From contig JAACMV010000021.1 in assembly GCA_010909725.1 (NCBI GenBank), positions 955,469 to 1,019,468 on the forward strand: 64,000 bases of DNA, read 5' to 3'. The stretch's first letter is position 1. Every line of letters begins with the position of its first letter. The stretch is from Picochlorum sp. 'celeri' (Eukaryota > Chlorophyta > Trebouxiophyceae). Positions 49,929 to 61,900 of this stretch are shown here, one piece after another. The translations under genes were made by a program, and so were the position numbers. The notes below the pieces were generated by a model. The model was not told where the DNA came from and did no database searches. It saw only the letters and a list, made by a program, of their open reading frames with translations.

Positions 49929-52900
49929 ATGGAAACCTCGGAAGGTAGCATGAGCAGGACTTTCCTGTGTCGTGTGTGCTCCAAGCCATTGCAAGAGGAG
50001 GTCGATCTACTAGTGAAAACGGTACAGTCCAGGTACGTTCCATGATTTTTCATGGTATATGTTGCCAAAAATATGGATATGGAATACTTCAAAGCACAAT
50101 GCGCAGGGCCATGACGGAGGAGCTTGTCGTTTTGCATCACAGTGAGAGCCAGATGCTTTTACTGATCGACATGCTCAGGGGCGTTTTGAAGGAGACTAAA
50201 GTCTCTGGAATATTGATTGATTCTCATGGCGTAGAAGATCTCATGATTGCTCTTCGTGATGAAGAAAGAGGGGGAGGGAGGATCCTCAAAGACCTGTTGG
50301 ATACAAAGCCCCTGATGGTTGATGACCAGGTACGTGTACAACTGAAGGGTTCCCTGATCACTGCGATTGATATTTCTATAATATTCACTCAAACTCGCAT
50401 ACGCAGGCATGTACTTGTGAATTCGACCCAAGCATTGTCCAGGGAAGTGGGTATTGTAGCATGACCAAGTCTGAAATTGAAGATATTGTTGTTGGAAGTA
50501 CTCGAGAATATTTGGTAGAGAATGGGTATCAATTACCTCAACACAAAATGAGAGATATCAGCTTTTTTAAAATTGGCCTAGACAGTCTTGATCTAATGAT
50601 GCTCGCAGAAAGGATCTCGGAAAGGATCAAGGTGGAGATGGAGCTCACAGCTCTGATAGATTACCCTACAGTTGACGCATTGTGCACATATATCAACAAT
50701 CTTTGTGACCCTGATGCCTCGAATGCTACTCGTGAAAGTATGTGTTATACCTGATCGCATTTGGTCCGATTCATCCAATTTATGTGTATACATGCTTTGC
50801 AGGATCACTGCTTCCTCACATTCCCAGTCATGTTGTCCTTGGGGTCACAGGCATCAATTCAAACCTCCCGACGCGTTGTGAAGGACACATAAGCAGCTTT
50901 TCCGAGGATGGTATCACTCAAATTCCCATGAAGAGATGGGATATGGACCGCCATGGCTATACTGAAAGCCCCACTGCGAATGCACAGGTTTTGACAGTTC
51001 GCTTTGGAGCCTTTTTGGAGAATATAGAATACTTTGATCCTACCATATGGGATATTCCTGTGATTGAGTGTGAATATATGGACCCACAACAGCGCCTTTT
51101 GCTTGAAGCAGTCTCAGGATTGGCATTCGCTCTGGGAGCGGCTGTGGTCAAGTGTGGTATTTTCGTGGGAGCTTCGACCTGCGATTATCAATCCCTAATC
51201 TCGAAGCGGACTGAAGCATATAAGACGACTACTTCTTTTTGTGTGACTGCTACGGGGCTAGGGGTCATCCCTGGCAGGATAGCGTTCCATTTGGGCATGC
51301 AAGGACCTGCTATTGCCACAGACACTGCATGCAGTTCCAGCTTGGTTTCACTGAGTATTGCTCACCAAATGACCCAGCAAGAGGTCATTAAGTCTTCTTT
51401 CTCATGCGGATCTAGCCTTCTGATTGATCAGGGGCAATTTCAGGCGTTTGAGTCGGCAAACATGTTGGCAAAAGATGGTAGGAGCAAGGCCCTTGATGCC
51501 TCTGCTGACGGTTTTGCGCGAGGGGAAGCCATCGTGGCTCTGCGGTTGGATGAAATTTCTGAAGACAGTCGTGATGTTTTATGCGTCCTGCAAAGTATAT
51601 ATGTGAACCAGGATGGAAAGAGTAGCCGTTTGACAGCGCCGAATGGGCCTGCACAGACAGCGCTCATAACAGAGACATTGAGGCGTTCCGCCTGCGAGCC
51701 CTCTGATGTGGCCAAGCTCATGCTGCATGGGACAGGTACCCCATTAGGAGATCCTATAGAGCTTGGAGCTTTACTTAAATCATATCAGAGCTCAAACCAG
51801 GATACATGTGACAGCCAACGGAATTTGTGCGCCGTCAAAACATCGGTTGGGCACAGTGAAGCAGCAGCTGGCATTGTTTCCTTGTCTGGGGCCATTGCCA
51901 TGAAGTCAATGCAGATTGTTCCTGTTCTTCACTTGCGTCATTTGAATGAGCACTTGGAGCGGCTCGTGGAATCCTGTAGAGACAAAGGGTCCTGTCTGGG
52001 CATTAAGAGATGTTCTGCACCCAGCAATGGAGATAGGACTGACAGAGATTTCATTGGAGTCTCGAGTTTTGCTTCCCAAGGTACAAACTGCCATGCTATT
52101 TTGTCCCTCTGCCATCACCAATCGGTGCAAACACAGTCGGAATCAGTAACGAGAGACTTGTGGAGGAAGAAATGTATGTGGATTTTTGCTCTGCCAGAGA
52201 CTCGAATAAAACTCGTTTGTTCCAGGGACACCTGCATTTTGTTTGAAGTGCCTGTTCATTTTCCCTCGCCTGACAGCTTGCAAGAGTGCTTCTTAGAGGT
52301 ATGTGATGTGCTGTCTCTTGCTTTCCAGAGATTCTGAAGAAAAAAATTAAATGTATAGTCGATGCATGTGTGTTGTTCAGGTGGCTTTGGACGCCGTGTC
52401 AGTCCTCCGAAGTGACAAGCAACTAAAGGAAGGCGGCCACGGACTTCAGGGCATAGTTTACAGGAAATTCGTCAAAGAGAAATTGAGCTTTTATATTATG
52501 AAGGTCCAAGTAGAAGTTGACGTAGTGGCGGCGTCTGTGGACGGCCTACGATGTTTCTTTGCAGAGGCTCATGCCTGCTCTCTACTTGATCTTTCGCAAT
52601 GTACACCTTGCACCATTTGCCCACTGATGCCCACTGATGCTGTGAAGCCGGTTGCATCTCCTCCCATCTTTGCCAACAAAAAGCCGCCAACTGATTTTTG
52701 TCACACCCACGCGTTGGCACTACTAAATTGGATCCAGCTTGCTGATGATGGCACATTTGGTCGAAGCCCTCCGAGGCTACAATCACTTGCACTTTACACC
52801 TCTTGCGAGAGTTCTGGCAGGGATGCTTATCAAATCATAAATGAAGAGATTTGTTTATCTGCAAAAAGAACATTAAATGGATATTGTATGGGTTTCAAAA

Positions 52901-55900
52901 GAGATGTGCCCACCAATGCTGAAATTTATTATACCAGCAATGTCCTTGTGGATGAATGTGAAGGCGGGAGACACGAGACAGTTCCCGAGAAATACTACCC
53001 TCTAAGCCTCCATAATGCGAATTATTTCGTGCCGCTGTCTATTTATGAGTGCCGGGACAGTTTCTTGGTCAGTCTTGGCTTTCTGCAGCAGTCCATGTCC
53101 TATGAAAAGTCCACTGGGAGAATAGGAAATCCACTGATATGCGCGAATGACTTCTCACTGGTTTGGACCCGGCAAGATACTACACTTGCCAAATTCTGCT
53201 ATGCTGTCAGTCGTTCTTTTGAAAGAGAGACTTTCAATGGAAAGTTTGCTTTTGCGGGGAGCAAGGGGAGGACAAGAGGTGTTGATAATGAAATCTCTCT
53301 CAGGAGCACTCAGCCTGAAGAGGACAATAATGCTAGGCATTCACGCTCTAACAGAAAACTAGTTCATTGCATCTCACAGATGGATCATCATTATGGATAT
53401 TTGATGCATCAAAGAAAGACGATGCCCTCTCCTTGGATGCTTTCTGGCGGCACCGGTGGGTTGGGCTGGCTTCTAGCAACATTATGTGCTGTGGACCACT
53501 CCCATGTCGTCTGCATGAGTAAAAGTGGTGTTCTAAAACAAGCAAGAATATCGGATATTGATTCGATCAGAAGTGATTCGGCAATTTCCATCGAGAGGTT
53601 CGTGAATGTGAAGAGCTGAGTGAAATTGATTTTTTTGCTGTCGTTTCCTGAAGATGCATCGTGCTGTGAATGCAGGGGGGAAGTGAGTTCCAACGAGGAC
53701 ATTGGTCAGATTGTCAACGATGCCACCTATAAGATGAGGACTTGTCGCTTCGTTCATGCAGGAGGAATCTTGCATGACTCGAGCCATAGAAATGTGTCCC
53801 TCGAAACATTTCGGAAAATGTTTGCCCCAAAGGTGTCCGGGATCCATTGCATAACAAAGAGCTTGTTGATACATTCCAATCTCCAAAATCTGATAGCCTT
53901 CAGCTCTATCGCTGCATTGCTACACCCTTCTGGCAGTTCAATATATGGAGGTATCAATACAATAATGGATACCCTAACATCGCGGTTGCCCGCGACAGGT
54001 ATGCCCGCTGTTTCTATCCAGTGGGGTCCCTGGAGCTCGGTAGGCATGGTTGCAAAATCGTCCAAAGTCAGCAGCGCAATGAAAGCATTCGGAATTTCAA
54101 TGCTGTCGACAGAACAAGGACTATGGGCATTTTCTACTTTACTGTCAATGAAGTCGAGTCCTTCACTGATCGCAGTTGTGCCCTTCGATGAAAGGCAGTC
54201 AAGTTGTGGTGCTACGCTGCAAGAGGTGATTCTCAGCAGAGCCTCCTCCAGGAGGCACCATCAGATGAGTGGACCCCAGATCAGCAATGCTGATGCCAAC
54301 TCCCTTGCGCCCAGAGTCCAATCGCTATTGTCCGCGATAATTGGTAACAGAATAGACAGCCAAATGGAATCTCTCATTAAGTACGGCGCAGATTCTCTCT
54401 GTGCCATCGAGATTCAGCAACAGCTGTCTGAAGAATTCCGCATAGACCTGCCCCCCTCATTCCTATACGACTTTCCCACAGTTCACTCTATGAGTACGGC
54501 AATCCAGGCAATGTTATCAGACAAAGAAGCTTATTGCTTGACAGCAGAGTTGAAAAGTGACTTAGACGGGCAGAAACATCAAGGTCCTCTTGGCATCAAA
54601 GAACTTGCCTCTCGTGAGCCTGATGGACTTTCGGGAGCCCGCTTTGATGTTGAATGCACAAAAAGTGCAAACTTCTTTCGATGGGATGTAGATGAACTTG
54701 CAGACAATGTTCCAGAAGCGAGGTTTGGAAAATTCCTGTCACATATTGACATATTTGATTCGGGGGTTTTTGGAATATCGACTTTGGAAGCAAACCTTAT
54801 GGACCCACAGCAGAGAATTCTTCTCGAGGTGCGTTGATCATAGTATCCAGCAATGTACATATATTTTGTTGAATTAAACTATACACACACGCCTCCAGGA
54901 TTCCTTAGCGCTGCGCTGTAGTTGTACCGAGGCACAAGATCAGGCAGTTGGAGTTGTCGTCGGTCTGTCGTTCTGGGACTACTCAAATCTGTCTGAAAGG
55001 CATACTCAGTCTCTTGGAGATGCTCTGAAACTGACAGGAAGAAATTTCAGCGTATCCTCAGGCAGGATAAGTTTCGTTCACGGTTACTCCGGTCCTTCCA
55101 TGGCAGTTGATACGGCTTGCTCATCGAGCATTGTAGCAGTCAGCATTGCCTCACACCTGTTAACGAGGGAGCCATTACGGTCCGTGATCGTTGGTTCGGC
55201 TCTTATTTCACTTTCTATTGACGTTATGAGATTTCTCGCTTCGGCGTCCATGATTTCTGCTGACGGGAGATGCCGAACCCTTGATGAGGGAGCTGCTGGA
55301 TACGGCAGAGGAGAAGCCAGCGTGTGCATGCTCATTACGCGCTCTCCAGATGGTCCAACTGCCATTTGTGCAGTGACTGTAAATCAGGATGGGCACTCTG
55401 CTTCGCTGACTGCGCCCCATGGGCCTTCCCAAATTCAAGTCATTCGGCAAGCGTGTGCAAATGCTGAAATGTCCCCGGTAGATGTGGAGGTGCATGAACT
55501 CCACGGCACAGGCACCCCGTTAGGGGATCCTATAGAGCTTCTCGGTGTTTCTAAAGCTCAGGAAGAAGCATCAAATGGTATGGCATCGTTGTTGTCCATC
55601 TCTACTTCCAAGACAGCCCATGGACACTCGGAACCAGCAGCAGGGTGCATAGGAATTCATTGGATTCTGAGGCAGCTTGAAAAGAAGATTATGGCCCCAA
55701 ACATCCATTTAATAGAGGTTAGTAAGCATATAGCATCTGCGCTCCTTGCAAGTAAGAGGCCCATGTATCCTGCGAGGGAATGCCGCCCTATCGGATTACA
55801 GGAACAAAGAGCCTTCGCTTCTTTGAGCTCGTTCGCATTTCAAGGGACAAATGCACACGCAATCTTACAGTACGATACTTCGAGGGATACCCAGTTTCGG

Positions 55901-58900
55901 GTAGATGCATTGAGATGTATGGCAGCGTATCACGGACATGTCTCTTGGTACTGTTCAACCGTACATGCTCTGATGCACCCAATCAGCCCTACCTTCCCAG
56001 ACCAAGACATCTCTTGGAGCGTTGGGTACAAGCAGAACTTTATTGCTCGGATGAAAGATCATAAAGTATTTTCAGCGAGCCTATTACCAGGAATGTGCGT
56101 TTTCGCAATCATGTCTGATGCGGCACAGTTGTGCCTTGCTGGAAGGGCTGATTACCAACACCTTCTCAGGAGTGCAAATATTGGGACGCCTGTGCATCTT
56201 GACGACGCACATAGCCTTGTGGCAAAAGTGTCACTTTCTACAGGCAAGGCCACGTTATCTGTGGATAACGGAAACTGCAGCAGGCCCAACGCAATGTGTG
56301 GGATATGGTGTCTTTCTAGCCAGGGGCAAGGGCCCGTCAGCAAGGACCCACGCCCACTGGTGCTGAACACTCATGCGAAACCACATACCAGTGCGCCTTC
56401 GATTGGCTTTCTTGCGCATGCTGTCGATCAAAAGGTCGAGATGGCAAATGTGCCTTCTCCTGAATTGCTTGATGGCTCAACTCATCTTGCCGCCTTCTCT
56501 GAAACTCTGAAAGGGAGGGCTGTCTCTGTACCCGTCTCGTCTGAATGCTTGAGCATCGCATTTACTAGCCTCCATACTTCTAAAATAGTCCGATTTCAGG
56601 GCTTTGCAGTTTGCGATGATGCACGTGCAAATGAGAGGCTGAGAGACTACTTTGTCCATCTGCCAGGGACAAAATACACGTATATCAAGTCGCTGTACTC
56701 GGCATCGATCAAACGAGAGAGATCTTTGGAGGCTAACTTTTATTTTTTAAATGTAGATCATATCAATAATACTAGAAAAGCTCGTGAACTGTCTGATATC
56801 AGGCACCGCCAACGAGCAGTACACAAGTTGCTAACATTGCAGGGGAGCATCACTTTTTCCTCTGCTAGGAGCCATAAAAATCCTCTTTTGGAGTACTCGA
56901 CGCTAATAGAATTTGTACGTACCCAGCATGGGAGATCATTCAGTTATCTGGCGCCCAAACTGTTGGGCGTGAGTTCGAGCTCAAGAAATAGCGGACAGCT
57001 TCAAGCGGCGAACACAGAAATAGGTTGTAAAGCAGACATCATAGAGCTCGATACCAGCGCCTGTAGACTGCACACTGTCGACTCCTGGAAAGAGGTATCG
57101 ATTCCCTATAGTCCGAATGAAAATACGTTCGGGCCATCGAAAAACTACAGGAGCCTGGCAGCGGGTATGGCTGCGGTTTCAGGGGGAACTGACGGCATAG
57201 GCCTCCTCCTGGGACAGTGGCTCGCATCAGGCGAGGTCGAAACGCAATCATCCATCGCACTAGTTGGACGAACCCCATTTCTCCCCACCTCGTTTCCTAA
57301 ATCCTTTTCGCGCAACATTCCGGTGACGATAACGCAGCACGACTGCGCAACTGAGACGGGGACCCTTGGCATGGAAAAACTGTGCAGGGCTTGCACTGTT
57401 GGCTTTCGTGCAAACATGTTTCATGGAGCTGGCGTCATCCTGGATCAAACAATTACTTCCACGACTTTTGGATCTTCATTAAAAGTCTTTGCACCAAAAT
57501 ATTGGGGCATCAAACGGACAGCAGCACGCGCAGTGTCCTGTTTGGCTGTAGGAAGCATCGTCTCTTTGTCTTCCATGTCAATCACGATAGGAAATCCAGG
57601 ACAGACTAATTACATCGCTGCAAATTCAGCAATGGAAACTGTTTCACAGGATATTGCATACACAGGCATAGATTCTCGAATCATTCGATATGGCCCGTGG
57701 AAAAGTGTAGGCATGCTTGCAAAAAAGGAGAGTATCCTAAAGAGCTTGAGCAAACTTGGATTACTACCTCTCTCTCCTTCGCAAGGTTTGGCTGCGACAG
57801 AGACATTTATCCGATCTTCGCATTTATTTTCTACACTAGCTCATATTAAGTGGGAGACAAGCAATCGTGGTGATCCATTCGACAATGAAAGGTGCAACTT
57901 GGATTCTGAGGGCTGCCAGCATTCTGAAACCATCGATCAGTTGTCAGATACTCGGGATTCGTACGATCATGTTCGATCAATCATTGTTGACATTCTCGCG
58001 GATGTTTTGGACGAGGTACCCTCCACTGATGATGATCCTTTCTTTGAGGTACGTAACTTGCTTGTATTTCACCAGACAAATGATATGAGGAGACATGCAC
58101 CTTGTCCTGCAGATTGGTATTGATTCAATATCATCGATAGAAATTCATAGAAGATTGAATAAGAAGCTACAGAAAGATTTACCACCCACCATCCTATTCG
58201 ATTATCCAACGGTGTCAAGGCTCGCAAACGCTCTCTGTGGGCATCTGGAGATCCGTGTATCACATGTCCTTCATGTGGATAATGGGGAAGAGAAGGACCG
58301 CAAGGTATCCATTTGCGGCACATCTCAAATCCTTCCAAAGATAGGCCTGAGCTTGATTGAGGAATTTGTTAATTTGGTGCCTTCATCCACGGATCTTCAT
58401 AGTGTGCTCCCAAAGGACAGGTGGGATTTTGAGCGACACTTTTCACTGTCAACGGGTGGCACGACAGCGTACACGGGTATTGGTGCATTCGTCCCCAATA
58501 TATGGGCATTTGACCAGGACTTTTATGGATTAAAAGCTAATGAAGCCAGACAAACAGATCCTCAACTGAGATCTCTGCTGCATACTACAGCAAATGCTAT
58601 TCACTATTCTAGAAAAACGGATCGCCTCCGAGATACAACTTATGGAGTCTTTGTTGGGTGCATGTTCTACGACTATTTGAGGATTATCCAAGGTGCTGCC
58701 TCGGGAATCGATGCAGCAGCTATCATTGGTAACGGGGCGCCCTACTTGTGTGGGAGGATTGCCTATACATTCGACATGCAAGGCCCTTGTGCAGGCATCG
58801 ATACGGCCTGTTCAAGCAGCCTGGTCGCTGTCGACAGCGCGTATCACGCAATATTGAACAGGCAAGTACGCCATTCTGTGGCTTGCGGAACAAATGTTAT

Positions 58901-61900
58901 CATCTGTCCAGGCACAACAGCGATGGTCTGTCAACTCGGAGCCCTGTCCAGATATGGACGATGCCTGAGCCTCGATGCAACTGCAGATGGATATGGGCGC
59001 GGAGAGGGGATAGTGTCTCTTAACTTGTCGGCAGACCATAATGAGAACACTCTGGCTTCCATCAGAGCAACTGCAGTCAACCAAGATGGGAGGAGTATTT
59101 CAATGACTGCCCCAAACGGACCAAGCCAAGAGGCTCTTCTCCGCTCATGCTTATCCAAAGGGGGGCTCGCGAGTGATGACCTTGATCAGGTCGTAATTCA
59201 CGGAACTGGCACCTTGTTGGGAGATCCAATTGAGTCTCAGGCACTGCATAATCTTTTGCAGGGACCAAGTGTCTCCCCGACCCACATAGCAGCTGTCAAG
59301 GCGCTTCTGGGGCATTGCGAAGGTGCTGCAGGGACAGTTGGTGTTCTTCTTTCTGTGTATACTGCATGCAGAAAGTCAACCGCATCAATTCAAACGCTGC
59401 GCTCGATGAACCCGCTAGTTCAGAACACCCTGAAGAGTGGGAAACTTGTACCAAGTCGCGAGCACGCGCCAGAACGTGCGACAATAGCCGGCGAGACCGT
59501 CTCTGGAAGCAGCTCATTTGGGATGAGTGGTACGAATGCGCATGCAATACTTTCAGGCACGCAGGTCTTTACGCCGGGTCGGCAACACGAGACGCTGTTA
59601 AAGGATCGCATGTATTCTTTTAGACTTTTTGTTTCGGAGTCCCTCGAGTTCCTCGGACATGAGGTGCAACATGCATTGGATCTGTTTGAGTACAACGCAT
59701 CAAGCTCTACTGTGCAAGTCATGATGAATCATCAGATCACAGGTAAAACACTGCTTTTGTACCACCGCTCGATGGTATTTTTCTTTCCATTCCGCTCAAT
59801 ATTTAGTTGCAAAACATTTTGGTTGTGCAGGCCGTAGTATAATCCCAGCATCTTTACAGATATATATTTGCTTTCAAACTTTGCTGCAGACAACGACCAC
59901 AAAATGCGAGTGGGGTATGAATACTTTTATCTTCTATAGGCCTTGTCTGATGAGCAATAATCTTCGATTGCTCGTACGTCACGATTTTGCTGAGGGCTCT
60001 CTTGCGATTCTGGACCGTGCAACCAGTGGTTTGGAATTCTCGTCGTCCCGGGTAGAATCTTTGTGCTGCCGCACGGGATGGACATCCGGGGCATCCCGCT
60101 CGAGCCTCCAAAGCCACGTGATGCAAAACTTTTTCTCTGCAAAAATTACGGAGAAATGTTTTGCGCTGATCTCGGCGGGTGGGCGGCACGTTGCTCCCAT
60201 TCTTGATGCCTCGTTCCACCTAGGCGCAATTCATCAGACTGATTGCAGAATACCAGTATCATGCGGATCAATCCATTTCGGTGCCGATCCATCATTCAAT
60301 ATGACTAAAAGTAACTTTTTTTCGAGTGCTGAAAGCTCAAAAGAGTACCGAGACCAGAGCATGTACCATGGCCTTGGAAGGAGGGAGCATTTCAAATCCA
60401 GGCAAATGAAAGTAAAACGCACACAGGGTGATCTGATGCGCCAAGAATCTATCTGGCAATCCACTCCTGGTTTCAAAGTTTTGCAACCAGGAGCCAGAAT
60501 AAAGCAGACAATCGCGCCATTCTATCAGGCGAGCGATCCCGAACCACTTCGATTGGTTTCAACAAGTTTGGAGATGCTGTATGGAGGCATCGCAACAAAG
60601 GATGATGATTCCGTCTTTCTCTCCTATCAATATCCCTCCAATGATAGACAGTTTATAAATCAATATCCACTGGGAGCTTGCTTACAACGAGTTTACAATT
60701 CCGAAGCTAACCAAGGGCTGGTGCAGCCCTTGAGTGGAGAGATGACCTCAAGACAATTCGTGCCGTTTGACAATGTCCCTGTCCAGTCATCGCTGCAATA
60801 CCCCATACCAAATCAGACTGCTAAGACTCCCGGGATACAAGGCGGAACCATTTTATCCTCATTAGGAGGTATTGGCATTCTTCTAGCTCAATATTTTGCC
60901 ACAATGGGCTCTGACATTCGTTCTTGCTCCCGACACGGCGTGACTGAATCGTTACCATTGAGCAAAGGAATAGAAATCACTAAAGCAGATGTATCGCATG
61001 CTGAGGATGTCCAGTTTCTGCTGTGCGATGCCACGCTCGGGTATGGGATCATGCACACCTCAGGATGTCTGCGTGATGGATTGATTCGCAGTATGGACTT
61101 GGAGGGCCTCCGGGCGACTTTGGCCGCAAAAAGGAACTCATTCGATCTCATCAACCATTATTCACATGGTTCCCCCCGGATGTACGTGTGCGCCTTTTCT
61201 AGCATTGCCAGTTCTTTTGGGTCCATCGGTCAAGCCGCCTACGCAGCTGCAAACCAGGCCTTGGACGCGGCGGTATGCCAGTGCTCTGACAGCGGTTTGC
61301 CATCTCACAGTATTCAGTGGGGTTTGTGGGATGGCATTGGCATGGCGAGAGGGCTTCATACAGCCGCGTTGAAACGCCTGTCCTCAATTGGAGTCTCAAG
61401 CATCACTCCTGTCGAGGGCTTGGAGCGGCTCGAAGCGTTACTCAGTCTCCAAAAGAGGCACCATATACCCATCGCGATGATTTGCAAGATTCACACCGAT
61501 CTACTTGAGAAATATCTGGCGTCGCAGCCCCAATTAAGGCATCTACTGAGAGGCATCAAATCCCATCAAGACTTTGGTGGCCGGGAGATCTCGAGACCGA
61601 ATGAGGTTGACAGGGTAAATCAGTACCCGGAGTACAACATTCCTCGGAAACTTAAGCTATTACTGTCCCAACACGTTGACACCGAAGAGGATGACTTGGA
61701 CTTGAGTGCTCCGGTTCTTCAATTGGGCTTTGATTCTGTCTCTTCTGTGGAGCTCTTGCAATCCCTGGAAAAACAATTCCATGTGCATTTTCCTGCTACC
61801 TTTATGTATGACTATGTTTACTTCGACGATATGGTGGCCTATATCAAAGAAAAATTAGAAATAGATGGGCTCGAGGAGCACACAGCAGTCAGAATCACTC

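Noticed and set aside
52150..53350. An acyltransferase in the KS1-KR1 linker
   Set aside because: No GHSxG or other AT block was found; the length and proline-helix element fit a DH better.
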